From NCBI RefSeq assembly GCF_030435705.1, contig NZ_CP129382.1:620001-684000 (forward strand): 64,000 nucleotides of DNA, given 5' to 3'. Shown in pieces: positions 25,898 through 38,064 of this stretch (its first letter is position 1; every line of letters starts with the position of its first letter). The stretch comes from Rhizobium sp. SSA_523. GTDB taxonomy: Bacteria > Pseudomonadota > Alphaproteobacteria > Rhizobiales > Rhizobiaceae. The position numbers and the translations under genes were made by a program. Under the pieces are notes generated by a model, which was not told the DNA's origin, did no database searches, and worked only from the letters and a program-made list of their open reading frames with translations.

Positions 25898-27961
25898 ATG
25901 CCAGTCACACGTGAGACCATAGAAGAACTTGTCGCCGCTTCCATGCTCGAACAAGCGAGGCGGATGGCCGAGACCTATGGCGGGCAGGGCCGCCTGTGGC
26001 AGCGCCCCTATGCCGAGCCGCGCCCCCGGTCGGCCTCGGCGATCGCCTCGGTCTGGTTCACCGCCTATCCGCCGTCGCTTCTGACCAAGCCCGGCGAATC
26101 GGTCCTGAAGACGCTCGGAGATCCTCACCTCTGGTCCGCATTGTCCTCCATCGGCGTGCGCGGCATCCATGTCGGGCCCACCAAGCGTGCGGGCGGGCTG
26201 AAGGACGGCGCCTTTACGCCGACCATTGACGGCAATTTCGACCGGATCAGCTTCGAGATCGATCCTGCCTTCGGCACGACAGAGGAATTCGTCGCGATCA
26301 GCCGTATGGCCGCCGCTCACAATGCCATCGTGATCGACGATGTCATTCCCTCTCATACGGGCAAGGGCGCGGATTTCCGTCTGGCAGAGATGCGCCACTC
26401 CTCCTATCCCGGCCTCTATCACATGGTGGAGATACCCGAGGAAGAATGGCCGCACCTTCCCGAAGTGCCCGATGGAAGGGACGCGGCAAATCTCAGCCCG
26501 GACGCCGTCGACTATTTCAAGGATCGCGGCTTCATCGTCGGCCATCTGCAACGCGTCATCTTCTTCGAGCCCGGCGTGAAGGAAACCGATTGGAGCGCCA
26601 CTTCGCCCGTGGAAGGCGTTGACGGCAAGACACGCCGCTGGATCTACCTCCACTATTTCAAGGAAGGGCAGCCGAGCCTCAACTGGCTTGATCCATCCTT
26701 TGCAGCGCAGCAGATGATCATCGGCGACGCACTTCACTCGATCGATCATCTGGGTGCGCGCGGACTTCGGCTCGACGCGAACGGCTTCCTCGGGGTCGAG
26801 CGCCGAACGGAAGGAGCCGCCTGGTCCGAAAGCCACCCGCTGTCCATGACAGGCAATGCGCTTCTGGCCGGCATGATTCGAAAGGCTGGCGGCTTTTCCT
26901 TCCAGGAGCTCAACCTGACGGTCGACGATATTGCGGCGATGTCCAAGGGTGGCGCGGATCTTTCCTATGACTTCATCACCCGCCCGGCCTACCATCATGC
27001 TCTTTTGACCGGCGATGTGGAATTCCTGCGCCTGATGCTGCGCACCGCCCATGACCTCGGCATCGATCCTGCCTCGCTCATTCATGCGCTTCAGAATCAC
27101 GACGAACTGACGACGGAACTGGTGCATTTCTGGACGCTGCATGCAGACGACATCTATACCTTCGCAGGACAGAGCTGGCAGGGCCGCACACTGCGAATGC
27201 ATCTGCGAGACGTGATCCGCGAGCGCCTCTCCGGAACCAGCGCTCCCTATAATCTCCCCTTCGTCACCAATGGTATCGCCTGCACGACGGCAAGCGTCAT
27301 CGCGGCTGCCCTGGGAATTGACGATCTCGAGACGATCAACGACGAGACGGTGAAGCTGATCCGCAAGATCCATCTCCTGCTGGTCATGTACAACGCCTTC
27401 CAGCCCGGCATTTTCGCGCTTTCGGGCTGGGATCTCGTCGGGGCTCTGCCGGTCAGGCCGGAGGAGGTGAAGCACCTGATGGGAGATGGCGATACGCGTT
27501 GGATCGAGCGCGGCGCCTATGACCTGACGGGGCAGTCGAACGAAGCGCAGTCGGCCGAAGGCGTTCCGCGCGCCCGCGCCTTATACGGATCCATCTGCGA
27601 TCAGCTTGAACAGCCCGATTCCTTCGCCAGTCAGCTGAAGCGGCTTCTGGCTGTCCGCGACGCCTATGGCATTGCCGCAGCCAGACAGACCCTGATCCCC
27701 GATACGGCGGCGCCGGGCCTGCTCGTCATGGTTCATGAATTGCCCGATGGTCGCGGGACGCAGGTGACGGCGCTCAACTTCAGCAGCGTGCCGGTGGAAG
27801 AGGTCGTGCTTCTGCCGCATGTCGCGGCCGGACCGGTGGTCGACATGATCGCCGAGACGATCAAGGGCGACCTGCAGGAAGATGGTGCGCTTTCCCTGAG
27901 GCTCGATCCTTACGAGGGGCTCTCGCTTCGGATCGTCGGAGCCTTGCCTTCCATGCCGTGA
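25898..27961 (+). CDS. GH13 alpha-glucosyl enzyme, trehalose-synthase-like
   Basis: The 687-residue protein has an alpha-amylase-type barrel. The catalytic nucleophile is in [11 protein letters not shown], the general acid in [14 protein letters not shown], and the third acid in [13 protein letters not shown]. Region I appears as [16 protein letters not shown]. The set resembles trehalose synthase (maltose to trehalose) of alphaproteobacteria more than secreted amylases; there is no signal peptide. A C-terminal beta domain ([20 protein letters not shown]) follows. Exact substrate is not certain from sequence. No operon partner is seen. Confidence 0.8.
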   Translation: MPVTRETIEELVAASMLEQARRMAETYGGQGRLWQRPYAEPRPRSASAIASVWFTAYPPSLLTKPGESVLKTLGDPHLWSALSSIGVRGIHVGPTKRAGGLKDGAFTPTIDGNFDRISFEIDPAFGTTEEFVAISRMAAAHNAIVIDDVIPSHTGKGADFRLAEMRHSSYPGLYHMVEIPEEEWPHLPEVPDGRDAANLSPDAVDYFKDRGFIVGHLQRVIFFEPGVKETDWSATSPVEGVDGKTRRWIYLHYFKEGQPSLNWLDPSFAAQQMIIGDALHSIDHLGARGLRLDANGFLGVERRTEGAAWSESHPLSMTGNALLAGMIRKAGGFSFQELNLTVDDIAAMSKGGADLSYDFITRPAYHHALLTGDVEFLRLMLRTAHDLGIDPASLIHALQNHDELTTELVHFWTLHADDIYTFAGQSWQGRTLRMHLRDVIRERLSGTSAPYNLPFVTNGIACTTASVIAAALGIDDLETINDETVKLIRKIHLLLVMYNAFQPGIFALSGWDLVGALPVRPEEVKHLMGDGDTRWIERGAYDLTGQSNEAQSAEGVPRARALYGSICDQLEQPDSFASQLKRLLAVRDAYGIAAARQTLIPDTAAPGLLVMVHELPDGRGTQVTALNFSSVPVEEVVLLPHVAAGPVVDMIAETIKGDLQEDGALSLRLDPYEGLSLRIVGALPSMP

Positions 27962-28096
27962 TGGTCAAGCCTTGAAATTCGGGCGGTGATGAGCAAGCCC
28001 TGAGGGTCAAACCCGGACGGTCAGGCCCTGACGCTCAGGACATCACCTGACAGGCGGCGCTGGGGTCGCCTTCGGCGCTTGCCCTCAAGCAGATCG

Positions 28097-28126
28097 AAGC
28101 TCCAGGCGCCCTTTGGCACCTGGAGC
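28097..28126. repeat. Inverted repeat downstream of nrdJ
   Basis: AAGCTCCAGG and CCTGGAGCTT are perfect inverted repeats around about 10 bases, in the gap between the convergent GH13 gene and nrdJ. It may end both transcripts, although no T run is present. A 63-residue frame across it on the minus strand is not convincing. Confidence 0.5.
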
Positions 28127-28224
28127 TTGCGGCTGGGGCGCAGCCTTGAGATCGAATATCCGCAGGCGTGGCGCGCTGTCCGATCCGGTTGCGCGCCACA
28201 GCCGTTTTTCACCTCTGCGCCTGC

Positions 28225-31200
28225 TCAGCTGCAGCCGCTCGTGGCGCCGCAGGTGTCGCACTTCTCGCAGGTGCCGTTGCGCACCATGGTGAAGTTCTGG
28301 CACTCGGTGCACATATTGCCGGTATAGCCCTGCGCGATCGAGCGCATGCGGCGTTCGGCCTCCACCTTCTTCGCGTCGGCCTTGGCGGATGCGGCGTCGG
28401 CGGCGGCCTGGTCGGAGAAGAGACCGGTCGTCACTTCGTCGGCCAGCACTTCTTCGGCCACTTCCTCGGCCAGTTCGCGTGCGCGCTCCTCATAATCCCG
28501 CTTGAACGAGACCACTTCGGAAGAGGAAACGGCAAGAGCCGGTTCCAGCTTGCGCGCGGCAGAGCCGGAAAAGGCCGTCACATTGCTGCTGCCACCGCTG
28601 GCCAGCGCGGCCTTGGCCGGAGCAGCGGATGCAGAGCCGCGCGGCTCCCCGGCAGCGGCGCCACCGGCCACCAGCGTCGGCCGGTAGCCACGCGTCAGCC
28701 CCTTGGAGACGATGTCCGCCTTGCCCTCCGATACCCCACGGCCCAGCGCCGTCGAGGAGAAGTCCGATGTATCGACATGCGCCAGATCGTGGCGGCTGAG
28801 ATAGGAGACGGCCAGTTCGCGGAACACGTAATCGAGGATCGACGTCGCGTTCTTGATCGCATCATTGCCCGTCACGATGCCTGCCGGCTCGAACTTGGTG
28901 AAGGTGAAGGCATCGACATATTCTTCCAGCGGCACGCCATATTGCAGGCCGAGCGAGACGGAGATGGCGAAGTTGTTGATGAAGGCGCGCAGAGCCGAGC
29001 CTTCCTTGTTCATGTCGAGGAAGATCTCGCCAAGACGGCCATCGTCATATTCGCCGGTGCGCAGGAAGATGGTATGGCCGCCGATCTTCGCCTTCTGGGT
29101 ATAGCCCTTGCGGCGCGACGGTAGCTTTTCCTGGCTGCGGACGAGGCGTTCGACCACGCGCTCGACGATCTTCTCGGTTACCTGCACGGCCTGCGCCGCC
29201 GCCGGTGCCTGGAGCAGCTCTTCCAGGGCATCCTCGTCCTCCTCGTCCTCGATCAGGGAGGCATTCAGAGGCTGGGACAGTTTCGAGCCGTCGCGATAGA
29301 GGGCATTGGCCTTCAGTGCCAGCTTCCAGGACAGCATGTAGGCTGCACCGCAATCTTCGACGGTCGCCTCGTTCGGCATGTTGATCGTCTTGGAGATCGC
29401 GCCTGAAATGAAGGGCTGGGCCGCCGCCATCATGCGGATATGGCTTTCCACCGACAGGTAGCGCTTGCCGATCTTGCCGCAGGGATTGGCGCAATCGAAG
29501 ACGGGCAGATGCTCGTTTTTCAGGAAGGGCGCGCCCTCCAGCGTCATCGCGCCGCAGACATGGATATTCGCCGCTTCGATGTCCTTGCGGGAAAAGCCCA
29601 TATGCTCCAGCAGGTTGAAGCTCATATCGGAGAGCTGGGCATCGGAGACCTTCAGCACGTCCTTCAGGAAGTCAGCGCCCAGCGTCCACTGGTTGAAGAC
29701 GAACTTGATGTCGAAGGCGGCCTTCAGCGCGCCGTTGACGGCCTCGATCTTCTCGTCGGTGAAGCCCTTGGCGCGCAGCGTCGAGGGGTTGACGCCAGGC
29801 GCCTGGTTGAGATTGCCATGGCCGACGGCATAGGCTTCGATCTCGGCAATCTGGCTTTCGCTATAGCCGAGCGACCGCAGCGCTTCCGGCACGGCGCCGT
29901 TGATGATCTTGAAATAGCCGCCACCGGCCAGCTTCTTGAACTTCACCAAGGCGAAATCCGGCTCGATACCGGTGGTGTCGCAATCCATCACCAGACCGAT
30001 CGTGCCGGTCGGTGCAATGACGGTCGTCTGAGCATTGCGGTAACCGTGCTTTTCGCCCAGTTCCAGCGCCTTGTCCCAGGCCGCCTTGGCATGCGCCACG
30101 AGGTCCTGATCCGGATTTTCCGCATGCACCAGCGGTACGGGGTTGACGGAGAGGGCCTCATAGCCCGTCGCCTCGCCATAGGCCGCGCGGCGGTGGTTGC
30201 GGATGACCCGCAGCATGTTCTCGCGGTTCGGCCCAAAGCCCGGGAAGGGGCCGAGTTCCGAGGCGATCTCCGCCGAGGTCGCATAGGCGACGCCGGTCAT
30301 GATCGCCGTCAGCGAACCGGCAATGGCGCGGCCTTCGGCAGAGTCGTAGGGAATGCCGGAGGACATCAGCAGGCCGCCGATATTGGCATAGCCGAGGCCG
30401 AGCGTGCGGTATTCGTAGGACAGTTCGGCAATCCGGCGCGAGGGGAACTGCGCCATCATGACGGACACTTCCAGAACCACCGTCCACAGCCGCACAGCAT
30501 GCTCGTAATCGGCAATATCGATCCGCTTCGTCGCCGCATCCTTGAACTGCAACAGGTTCAAGGAGGCCAGGTTGCAGGCCGTGTCATCCAGGAACATGTA
30601 TTCCGAGCAGGGATTGGAGGCGCGGATCGGGCCGGCCGCCGGGCAGGTGTGCCAGTCGTTCATGGTTGTGTTGAAGTGCAGGCCCGGATCGGCAGAGGCC
30701 CAGGCGGCATAGGAGATCTTCTCCCACAGATCGCGCGCCTTCAGCGTCTTCATCACGCGGCCGTCCTTGCGGGCGGTCAGGCTCCAGTCGCCGTCCTTTT
30801 CCACGGCGCGCAGGAAGTCGTCCTTCAGCGAGACCGAATTGTTCGAATTCTGGCCCGACACGGTGAGATAGGCTTCCGAATCCCAATCCGTATCATAGGT
30901 CTTGAATTCCAGATCCTTGTAGCCCTGGCGAGCGAACTGGATGACGCGCTTGACATAGTTTTCCGGAACCTGGTCCTTCTTGGCCGCGCGGATTTCCCGC
31001 TTCAGCGCCGGGTTCTTGGCCGGATCGAAGCAATCGTCGCCATCGCCTTCGCAGTTGACGCAGGCCTTCATGATGGCCTTCAGATGCTGGGAGACGATCT
31101 TGGAGCCGGTGACGAGGGCCGCGACCTTCTGCTCTTCCTTGACCTTCCAGTCGATATAATCCTCGATATCCGGATGGTCGATATCGACCACCACCATCTT

Positions 31201-32034
31201 GGCGGCGCGGCGCGTCGTGCCGCCGGACTTGATGGCGCCCGCCGCGCGGTCGCCGATCTTCAGGAAGCTCATCAGGCCGGACGAACGGCCGCCGCCCGAC
31301 AGCTTTTCGCCTTCGCCGCGCAGATAGGAGAAGTTGGATCCGGTGCCGGAGCCGTATTTGAACAGGCGCGCCTCACGAACCCAAAGGTCCATGATGCCGC
31401 CCTCGTTGACGAGATCGTCCTCGACGGACTGAATGAAGCAGGCATGCGGCTGCGGATGCTCATAGGCCGACTTGGACTTGGTCAGCTTGCCCGTGAAGGG
31501 ATCCATGTAGAAATGGCCCTGGCCGGGACCGTCAATGCCATAGGCCCAGTGCAAGCCGGTGTTGAACCATTGCGGGGAATTGGGAGCAACCCGCTGCGTC
31601 GCCAGCATATAGGCCAGCTCGTCGCGGAAGGCGGATGCATCTTCCTCGGAGGAGAAATAGCCGCCCTTCCAGCCCCAATAGGTCCAGGTGCCGGCCAGCC
31701 GGTCGAAGACCTGCCGCGCATCGGTTTCCGATCCGTAGCGCTCCGCCTCCGGCAGATCCCGCAGTGCCTTCTCATCGGCAACCGAACGCCACAGGAAGGA
31801 GGGAACGTCATTCTCCTCGACGCGCTTCAAAACCTTCGGAACACCGGCCTTGCGGAAATATTTCTGGGCCAGGACATCGGTCGCGACCTGCGAGAACTGC
31901 GAGGGCACATCGATATCGGCCAGGCGGAAGACGATGGAGCCATCCGGATTGCGGATCTCGCTGGTGGCCTTGCGGAACTTAATCTCCGCATAGGCGCCTG
32001 CGCCGGGTTTTGTGAAGCGACGTTCAATGCGCAT
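28225..32034 (-). CDS. nrdJ: Class II (adenosylcobalamin-dependent) ribonucleotide reductase
   Basis: Reduces ribonucleotides to deoxyribonucleotides using a B12-generated radical, with or without oxygen. The 1269 residues show the N-terminal RNR domain ([19 protein letters not shown]), the active-site block [21 protein letters not shown], and [17 protein letters not shown] low-complexity alanine/serine linker (about residues 1130-1180) leads to a C-terminal zinc-ribbon-like end with six cysteines (CTECQN...[13 protein letters not shown]). Two NrdR boxes lie upstream; no cobalamin riboswitch was seen. Confidence 0.97.
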   Translation of the reverse strand: MRIERRFTKPGAGAYAEIKFRKATSEIRNPDGSIVFRLADIDVPSQFSQVATDVLAQKYFRKAGVPKVLKRVEENDVPSFLWRSVADEKALRDLPEAERYGSETDARQVFDRLAGTWTYWGWKGGYFSSEEDASAFRDELAYMLATQRVAPNSPQWFNTGLHWAYGIDGPGQGHFYMDPFTGKLTKSKSAYEHPQPHACFIQSVEDDLVNEGGIMDLWVREARLFKYGSGTGSNFSYLRGEGEKLSGGGRSSGLMSFLKIGDRAAGAIKSGGTTRRAAKMVVVDIDHPDIEDYIDWKVKEEQKVAALVTGSKIVSQHLKAIMKACVNCEGDGDDCFDPAKNPALKREIRAAKKDQVPENYVKRVIQFARQGYKDLEFKTYDTDWDSEAYLTVSGQNSNNSVSLKDDFLRAVEKDGDWSLTARKDGRVMKTLKARDLWEKISYAAWASADPGLHFNTTMNDWHTCPAAGPIRASNPCSEYMFLDDTACNLASLNLLQFKDAATKRIDIADYEHAVRLWTVVLEVSVMMAQFPSRRIAELSYEYRTLGLGYANIGGLLMSSGIPYDSAEGRAIAGSLTAIMTGVAYATSAEIASELGPFPGFGPNRENMLRVIRNHRRAAYGEATGYEALSVNPVPLVHAENPDQDLVAHAKAAWDKALELGEKHGYRNAQTTVIAPTGTIGLVMDCDTTGIEPDFALVKFKKLAGGGYFKIINGAVPEALRSLGYSESQIAEIEAYAVGHGNLNQAPGVNPSTLRAKGFTDEKIEAVNGALKAAFDIKFVFNQWTLGADFLKDVLKVSDAQLSDMSFNLLEHMGFSRKDIEAANIHVCGAMTLEGAPFLKNEHLPVFDCANPCGKIGKRYLSVESHIRMMAAAQPFISGAISKTINMPNEATVEDCGAAYMLSWKLALKANALYRDGSKLSQPLNASLIEDEEDEDALEELLQAPAAAQAVQVTEKIVERVVERLVRSQEKLPSRRKGYTQKAKIGGHTIFLRTGEYDDGRLGEIFLDMNKEGSALRAFINNFAISVSLGLQYGVPLEEYVDAFTFTKFEPAGIVTGNDAIKNATSILDYVFRELAVSYLSRHDLAHVDTSDFSSTALGRGVSEGKADIVSKGLTRGYRPTLVAGGAAAGEPRGSASAAPAKAALASGGSSNVTAFSGSAARKLEPALAVSSSEVVSFKRDYEERARELAEEVAEEVLADEVTTGLFSDQAAADAASAKADAKKVEAERRMRSIAQGYTGNMCTECQNFTMVRNGTCEKCDTCGATSGCS

Positions 32035-32155
32035 GTCTCTCGTCCTCGTTGCCGCGCTCCGCTGGGCGCGAAATGTCCTCTCGGTCGCAATGGCGCAATG
32101 CCACCGGCAACCGTTCCGTCTTCAGCTCGAATGGTAAATCATCCGCAGATGGTTT

Positions 32156-32171
32156 AGCCTATATATTGCGT
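32156..32171. promoter_or_regulatory. NrdR box, proximal to nrdJ
   Basis: The core CTATATATTG (reverse CAATATATAG) fits the NrdR consensus CWATATATWG exactly. It lies 125 bases upstream of the nrdJ start and 31 bases from a second box, the typical spacing for cooperative NrdR binding. Confidence 0.8.
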
Positions 32172-32186
32172 GTATGGTGGTCGCCA

Positions 32187-32202
32187 ATACTAAATATAGC
32201 GT
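32187..32202. promoter_or_regulatory. NrdR box, distal to nrdJ
   Basis: The core CTAAATATAG (reverse CTATATTTAG) fits the NrdR consensus with one mismatch. With the box 31 bases away it predicts repression of nrdJ when dATP is high. The nrdR gene itself is not in this window. Confidence 0.75.
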
Positions 32203-32707
32203 AAATAATCGATTTCCACCATTCCTTTTTCATCGCGGCACAGCCAAGCGAACGGCGCAGTTCTCCACCGGGCGCTTTGTGAGAAATCGCCACGTTTCAG
32301 GCCTGCAGGAAACAGGATTACGCTTGTTGGAACCGGCCTCGTCATGCCCGGTCCAGTCGCCGCCGCAACATGAACAGCAATCTCGTCCGCCCGCATAGAT
32401 TCGTCAAGGCGTAGCTCGCAATGGATTTTTAACCACAAGATATTGTGGCTCGCAGCTGTGGAAAACGGGGAGAAACGAATCGCTGAGGAAAGTCAATGCC
32501 TTGGCCGCGGCAGCTCATTCGCGGTGAAGGATTGGCCTTTCAGGCTCACGCTCCGGAAGGCCTGCAAATGCGGGCTTTGCCGCAGTGCGGCACACCGGAA
32601 AAATTTTTAACGTTCGAAAATTATAATTGACTGACAGAAAAGACGGTGGCGCGCCTTCGAGCCCCGGCCTTTCCGCATTCTTGTCCGTCCGAGCCAGGGG
32701 TTCACTG
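32203..32707 (+). other. Intergenic region between nrdJ and the chemoreceptor gene
   Basis: About 505 bases with no convincing gene. It holds a palindrome CCACAA-gata-TTGTGG (32433-32448) and an AT-rich segment just before the receptor gene (around 32604-32630). The receptor promoter is probably here, but I see no clear match to a known consensus. Confidence 0.5.
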
Positions 32708-34624
32708 ATGAAAATCCGTCACCTAAGCATATTGAAAAAGATCAGCCTTGTCGTCGTGCTGATGGGCGCCGCCTCTGCCGCGATTGCGGCCGTGGGCGCC
32801 AATGGCCTGTTCTCGCTGGGATCTGCCTTGAAGGATACCGGCGCCCGCGAGGAGGTTGCCCGCGAGGCCATGGATCTGCGCATCGACGTCATCGCCATTT
32901 CCAGAATGACCTACCAATTGGCGTTTGCGCCGGAAAAGGCGGCCGATTTCGCCGCCGAGACGGAGAAGCGGGCCAAGGAAATGCTGGAGCGCCTGCCCAA
33001 GATCGCCGCCACTGCCGATCAGGAGGAGCAGAAGCAGCTTTCGGATATCCGCACCAGCCTGAACGCCTATTTCGATACGATTCGCAGCATGGTGAAGATC
33101 GCCGGAACCGATGCCGGCAAGGATCCCAAGGCCATGGCAGCCGCTCTTGATGCAGCGCTCGAGGGTCAGAAGACCGTTACCGCCGCCATCAAGGTCTACA
33201 GCACCTATTCGGCCAAGACCCTCTCCCAGTCCCGCACTTTCGCGCTGGACAAGTCGAGCACCACGGTTCTCATCCTGGCTGTGACGGCACTCATCTGCAT
33301 TGCGGCAGGGGTGGCGCTCAGCCTCATCATCGCACGGCGCGAGATTGCCAGACCCATCCGCCGCATGACGCTCGTCATGAGCGCCATGGCCAAGGGTGAT
33401 TCGTCGAACGCCGTCACCGATACCGATCGCAAGGACGAAATCGGTGAAATGGCCCGGGCGCTGGAAATCTTCCGCGCCAATGAAATCCACATGCGCGAAC
33501 TGGAACAGCAGGAAGCGGCACTCAACCGTCAGAGCAAGGACCTGCAGGTCTCCATCAGCGATATGGTGGCCGCGGCCGCATCCGGCGATTTCAGCCGCCG
33601 GATCACCAAGAGCTATGAGGATGAGGATCTGGCGCGCTTCGCCACCGGGGTCAACGAACTGGTGGAGAACGTGGATCGCGGCATTACCGAAGTCCGCCGC
33701 GTGATCGCAGCGCTGGCCGAGCAGGATCTGACCCAAGATATGAACGGCCAGTTCCAGGGCGCCTTTGCCGAGCTGCAGCAGAATGTCAACGCGACCATGG
33801 CGACCCTGCGCGGCACCATGGCGAATGTCCGCACGGCTGCCGGAACCATTTCCGACAATTCCGGCGAACTCTCCTCGGCGGCCGACCAGCTGTCGCGTCG
33901 GACCGAGCAACAGGCCGCCGCGCTTGAGGAGACGGCTGCCGCGCTGGAAGAGATCACCACGACCGTGCGAATGTCGACCGATCGCGCCAATGAGGCGACG
34001 AAGCTGGTGGGCGATACCAAGGTCAGCGCCAGCCGGTCCGGTGGCATCGTGCGCGATGCGATCGACGCCATGGGCCGCATCGAGCAATCCTCGCAGAAGA
34101 TCAGCCAGATCATCTCCGTCATCGACGAAATTGCCTTCCAGACCAATCTTCTGGCGCTGAATGCCGGCGTCGAGGCGGCGCGGGCCGGCGAGGCGGGCCG
34201 CGGCTTCGCCGTCGTTGCCCAGGAAGTGCGCGAACTGGCCCAGCGGTCCGCCAATGCCGCCAAGGAAATCAAGACGCTGATCAATACGTCGGCGGATGAG
34301 GTGAAGGGCGGCGTATCGCTGGTTCTCTCCACCGGCGAGGCGCTGAAGGAGATCGAGAACTTCGTCAACCGCGTCAACGAACAGGTCGTCATGATCGCGC
34401 GGGCCGCGTCGGAACAGTCGGCGGCGCTGGGCGAAATCAACACTTCGGTCAACCACATGGACCAGATGACCCAGCAGAATGCCGCCATGGTGGAAGAGAC
34501 GACGGCCGCAAGCCAGGTTCTCGCATCCGAAAGCCGGCAGCTCAGCGAGACGCTGGCCCATTTCCGCCTCGATGGCGGCGCCAGTGCCAGCGCGACTGCA
34601 AATTCCTATCGCACGGCAGCCTGA
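32708..34624 (+). CDS. Methyl-accepting chemotaxis protein
   Basis: The 638-residue receptor starts [20 protein letters not shown] at 32708. A first membrane span (about 12-35) and a second (about 183-205, [21 protein letters not shown]) flank a helical sensor domain of about 150 residues, of the four-helix-bundle type. HAMP domains follow ([22 protein letters not shown]), then the signalling domain with the hairpin tip [43 protein letters not shown]. The ligand is unknown. The C-terminus lacks a CheR-binding pentapeptide. It stands alone. Confidence 0.95.
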   Translation: MKIRHLSILKKISLVVVLMGAASAAIAAVGANGLFSLGSALKDTGAREEVAREAMDLRIDVIAISRMTYQLAFAPEKAADFAAETEKRAKEMLERLPKIAATADQEEQKQLSDIRTSLNAYFDTIRSMVKIAGTDAGKDPKAMAAALDAALEGQKTVTAAIKVYSTYSAKTLSQSRTFALDKSSTTVLILAVTALICIAAGVALSLIIARREIARPIRRMTLVMSAMAKGDSSNAVTDTDRKDEIGEMARALEIFRANEIHMRELEQQEAALNRQSKDLQVSISDMVAAAASGDFSRRITKSYEDEDLARFATGVNELVENVDRGITEVRRVIAALAEQDLTQDMNGQFQGAFAELQQNVNATMATLRGTMANVRTAAGTISDNSGELSSAADQLSRRTEQQAAALEETAAALEEITTTVRMSTDRANEATKLVGDTKVSASRSGGIVRDAIDAMGRIEQSSQKISQIISVIDEIAFQTNLLALNAGVEAARAGEAGRGFAVVAQEVRELAQRSANAAKEIKTLINTSADEVKGGVSLVLSTGEALKEIENFVNRVNEQVVMIARAASEQSAALGEINTSVNHMDQMTQQNAAMVEETTAASQVLASESRQLSETLAHFRLDGGASASATANSYRTAA

Positions 34625-34701
34625 GATCCGGTCCATCCGGACCGACAAGACGTCGGGATGAAGGTCTGAAAAAGATGTTCGGGAAAGACCTATAAAAAGA
34701 C

Positions 34702-34727
34702 CCGGGGGCACGCCAGCGTGTCCCCGG
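34702..34727. terminator. Bidirectional terminator between the chemoreceptor gene and gpt
   Basis: CCGGGGGCACG pairs with CGTGTCCCCGG (one G-T pair) over a four-base loop. On the minus strand it is followed by TCTTTTTATA, on the plus strand by TGTTT, so it can serve both convergent genes. Confidence 0.7.
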
Positions 34728-34800
34728 ACGTGTTTGGCCCGCAGTCCACGCCCGTCGAAACGGCAGGATCGGGGGCCGGGCTCTCAGCCGCTTTCGGCGA

Positions 34801-35298
34801 TCAGCCCTTTGGTCCCTTGGCGATCGGCTCCTGATAGGTAAAGCCCATATCCCAAGGGAAATAGATCCAGGTATCCTGCGACACTTCGGTGATGAAGGTA
34901 TCGATCGTCGGCACACCCTTCGGCTTAGCGTAGACGCAGGCGAAATGCGCCTTCGGCATCAGGCTGCGAACCTCCGAAGCGGTCTTGCCGGTATCCGTCA
35001 GATCGTCGATGACGAGAATGCCTTCGCCCTCATTCGTCATCAGTTCCGGGGCGATTCCCTTCAACAGGTTGAATTCGCCCTGGTTGACATAGTCATGATA
35101 GGAGGCGACGCAGACGGTATCGATCAGCCGGATATTGAGTTCGCGCGAGATGATCGCCGCCGGAACCAGACCGCCGCGGGTAATGCAGACAATCGCGCGG
35201 AAATCCTGCGGCAGGCCGGCAAGCCGCCAGGCAAGCGCGCGGGCATCGCGGTGGAACTGATCCCAGGATACGGGAAAGGCTTTTTCGGGTAATGACAT
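34801..35298 (-). CDS. gpt: Xanthine phosphoribosyltransferase
   Basis: Purine salvage enzyme that adds phosphoribosyl groups to xanthine and guanine. The 165 residues match Gpt: [19 protein letters not shown], the base-binding [25 protein letters not shown], and the PRPP loop [19 protein letters not shown]. It ends in a short tail IAKGPKG and stands alone, convergent with the chemoreceptor gene. Confidence 0.95.
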   Translation of the reverse strand: MSLPEKAFPVSWDQFHRDARALAWRLAGLPQDFRAIVCITRGGLVPAAIISRELNIRLIDTVCVASYHDYVNQGEFNLLKGIAPELMTNEGEGILVIDDLTDTGKTASEVRSLMPKAHFACVYAKPKGVPTIDTFITEVSQDTWIYFPWDMGFTYQEPIAKGPKG

Positions 35299-35467
35299 CG
35301 ATGGCTCCAGGCGCGCAGTGTTCGAGAGTGGAGGGCGCGCCGGCCTTGCGGTGCAGCCCGCGGGATACGCACGTGTCGCGCATCCCGTTGGCCGTTGCTA
35401 TTAGCGGCAGATGATCAGATATGGCAAGCACAAGCGTGATATTGGCTAACGCTTATGCAAGCGGCAA

Positions 35468-36310
35468 TCAGCGCGACAGAAGCGTCACCGCCGTCATGCT
35501 TTCCAGCACGCTGCGGGTAACGCCGCCGAACAGGAATTCCCACCAGCGCGAACTGCCATAGCCGCCCATCACCAGAAGGTCGACGCCATCTTCCGTGAGC
35601 CTGTTCTCGATCGCGGCCGCTGTCGGGATCTGGCAGTTCTCTTCGGTGCGCAAGGCGACATTGACGCCGTGCCGGGCCAGAGCGGAGGCAAGGTCGGCGC
35701 CGGCCAGATCCGGAGACTGGCCCGCCATGTCGGGCGGGTCGACCGAGAAGATCTCGACGCTCTCGGCATCCTTCAACAAAGGCAGGGCATCGAAGGCGGC
35801 GCGCGCCGCTTCCTTCGATCCGTTCCAGGCGATCAGCGCTCGACGGATCGGCTGCGCTTCCATCAGCACGTGCGGCACGAGAAGAAGCGGCCGTCCGGTC
35901 TCGATCAGCAGGGCCTCGAGATCCGCCGCCGGCTCGCCCCCCTGGCGCTCATCCGCCTGATAGGCGAGGATCAGGTCGCTGGTGCGGGCAACCGACAGCG
36001 CCAGATCGCAATGATAGCCGGAGGTGGAAATCGCATTGCGCCATTCATAGGACAGGCCCTCGGCATCCATCCGCTTGCGGAAGATCGCCTCGATCGCCCG
36101 CGTCTCTTCCTGCGCTGCCTTCTGCAGGACTTCGATGGCCGTCGGATCCGGAATTTCCATTGGTGCGATCAACGGCACCGTCGCGACCGCTTCGACATGC
36201 AGTCCGATGACATGTGCCGAAAACTGCCGCGCCAATGCGACGGCGAAATCGCTGATCGGCGCGGCATGATGCTGATTGTCGAGAATGGCGACGATCGTCC
36301 GGTAGCCCAT
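35468..36310 (-). CDS. Universal stress protein, two-domain
   Basis: The 280-residue protein has two UspA-like domains: the first from MGYRTIVAILDNQHHAA to RPLLLVPHVL, the second from IRRALIAWNGSKEAARA to TAVTLLSR, with the nucleotide-binding GGYGSSRWWEFLFGG. I use the ATG at 36310 because the longer frame upstream adds unrelated sequence. The family helps survival under stress. No EcfG promoter was found upstream. Confidence 0.92.
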   Translation of the reverse strand: MGYRTIVAILDNQHHAAPISDFAVALARQFSAHVIGLHVEAVATVPLIAPMEIPDPTAIEVLQKAAQEETRAIEAIFRKRMDAEGLSYEWRNAISTSGYHCDLALSVARTSDLILAYQADERQGGEPAADLEALLIETGRPLLLVPHVLMEAQPIRRALIAWNGSKEAARAAFDALPLLKDAESVEIFSVDPPDMAGQSPDLAGADLASALARHGVNVALRTEENCQIPTAAAIENRLTEDGVDLLVMGGYGSSRWWEFLFGGVTRSVLESMTAVTLLSR

Positions 36311-36439
36311 TGTGGTGCCTCCTGATAAAGATCTCGGTAGATGATGATCCACCATCCTCATCAAGACATGGGGTTGCATTGAGGTGGGTCAAGGCGGCCC
36401 GAAATCATCCGCCGTGATCACCGATGTCCCCTGGCGGCG

Positions 36440-37210
36440 TCAGGCTTCCGGGCCGGGGCGGGTCACCGAACGGGCTTTGTCCATATTGGTGATCATCGCG
36501 GCAATGGCTTCGCTGGCGGCTTCCAGCGCCTCGGCCGTCCGCGCCCGCACGACGAGTTCGGTGGAGAAACGCTGCCCGTCATATTTGGGATAGGAGCCGA
36601 TGCTCGTCTCCGGATGCGCCTGCTGGATGGCAGCGAGCGCAGTGCCGATATCGCCTTCGCCATAGGGGCAGGCAAGCGCACGCGTCAGCATGGGGCTGCC
36701 GGTTTTCAGGTCCGGCAGGATATTGTCGACCATGGCCTGGAAGACCTGCGGGACGCCGGCCATGACATAGACATTCTCGACGATGAAGCCCGGTGCCGTG
36801 GACACGGGATTGGCGATGTGGCGGGCGCCGCGCGGCATGCGGGCCATGCGCTGCCGCGCCTCCGTGAAGTCCATGCCGCGTCCGGCATACATGGCGCTCA
36901 AGAGCTGCATCGCCTGCGGATCATGCTCGCAGGGCAGGCCGAACGCCGCCGATACGGCATCGGCGGTAATGTCGTCATGCGTCGGCCCGATGCCGCCCGA
37001 GGTAAACACATAGGTGTAGCGTGCGCGAAGGGCATTCAGCGCATCGACAATGGCGTGCTGATCATCGGCGACGATGCGCACCTCCTTCAGATCAATGCCC
37101 GCCAAAAGCAGCACATCGGCCAGATGGCCGATATTCTTGTCTTTCGTCCGGCCGGACAGAAGTTCGTCGCCAATCGCCAGCATGGCAGCCGTGACAATCT
37201 CGGTGGGCAT
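36440..37210 (-). CDS. CinA-like molybdopterin-binding domain protein
   Basis: The 256-residue protein carries the competence/damage-inducible CinA N-terminal (MoaB/MogA-like) domain: AAMLAIGDELLSGRTKDKN at the start and VFTSGGIGPTHDDITADAVSAAF in the middle, MAGVPQVFQAMVDN later. It lacks the C-terminal nicotinamide-nucleotide deamidase domain, so it is the short form found separately in alphaproteobacteria. Its reaction is unclear. Confidence 0.88.
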   Translation of the reverse strand: MPTEIVTAAMLAIGDELLSGRTKDKNIGHLADVLLLAGIDLKEVRIVADDQHAIVDALNALRARYTYVFTSGGIGPTHDDITADAVSAAFGLPCEHDPQAMQLLSAMYAGRGMDFTEARQRMARMPRGARHIANPVSTAPGFIVENVYVMAGVPQVFQAMVDNILPDLKTGSPMLTRALACPYGEGDIGTALAAIQQAHPETSIGSYPKYDGQRFSTELVVRARTAEALEAASEAIAAMITNMDKARSVTRPGPEA

Positions 37211-37464
37211 GGGAATTCCCTCTTGAACTCAAAAATCGACAAGACTGCTTATGCCAAAAAAGCAGAGAAGAGACGAGCGGTTCTTGACGCGGCATTGCCG
37301 GGCAATTGCGCGGCGATTGTCAAGGCTTTGTGACCGTGGCGGCCGGATCGTTCGCGTTTTGCAAACAGTCCGTCCGCAAGCCATGGTCTGGCAAGTCGGG
37401 GAAACTCGGATAAATTACAGCGGACGCGGGCGGATTTCTGCCCCGGACATCAACGGAGAGAAAT

Positions 37465-38064
37465 ATGGCGAAGGTTCTGGTTCTTTATCATTCCACCTAT
37501 GGTCACATCGAAACCATGGCCTATGCCGTGGCGGAAGGTGCCAAATCCGAAGGCGCGGACGTGACCGTGATGCGCGTGCCGGAACTGGTTCCGGAAGAGG
37601 TGGCCAAGGCCTCGCATTACAAGATGGATCAGCCGGCTCCGATCGCCAAGGTCGATGATCTTGTCGACTATGATGCCATCATCGTCGGCGCCGGCACGCG
37701 ATTCGGCACCATGGCTTCGCAGATGCGCAATTTTTGGGATCAGACGGGCGGCCTGTGGTTCCAGGGCAAGCTGGTCGGCAAGGTCGGCTCCGCTTTCACC
37801 TCGACCGCGACCCAGCATGGCGGCCAGGAATCGACCATATTGAGCTTCATCCCGACATTCCTGCACCAGGGCATGGTGGTGGCAGGCCTGCCCTACACAT
37901 TCCAGGGCCAGATGGGCACGGAAGAAGTCAAGGGCGGCTCGCCCTATGGCGCTTCGACGATCACCAATGGCGACGGATCGCGTCAGCCTTCCGCCGTTGA
38001 ACTGGAAGGCGCGCGCTTCCAGGGCGCCCATGTCGCGAAACTTGCTGCTAAACTGGCTGGCTGA
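37465..38064 (+). CDS. wrbA: NAD(P)H:quinone oxidoreductase WrbA
   Basis: Flavodoxin-like FMN protein performing two-electron quinone reduction to limit oxidative stress. The 199 residues start [26 protein letters not shown], the FMN phosphate-binding loop, and contain [28 protein letters not shown] and the family block [35 protein letters not shown] ribosome-binding site precedes it. Confidence 0.97.
   Translation: MAKVLVLYHSTYGHIETMAYAVAEGAKSEGADVTVMRVPELVPEEVAKASHYKMDQPAPIAKVDDLVDYDAIIVGAGTRFGTMASQMRNFWDQTGGLWFQGKLVGKVGSAFTSTATQHGGQESTILSFIPTFLHQGMVVAGLPYTFQGQMGTEEVKGGSPYGASTITNGDGSRQPSAVELEGARFQGAHVAKLAAKLAG

Noticed and set aside
32035..32155. Cobalamin riboswitch before nrdJ
   Set aside because: Expected because nrdJ needs B12, but no B12-box-like sequence was found in the leader; NrdR boxes explain regulation better.
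29440..32157. 905-codon plus-strand frame opposite nrdJ
   Set aside because: Runs fully antisense to a clearly identified enzyme; high-GC codon use in nrdJ keeps the opposite frame open.
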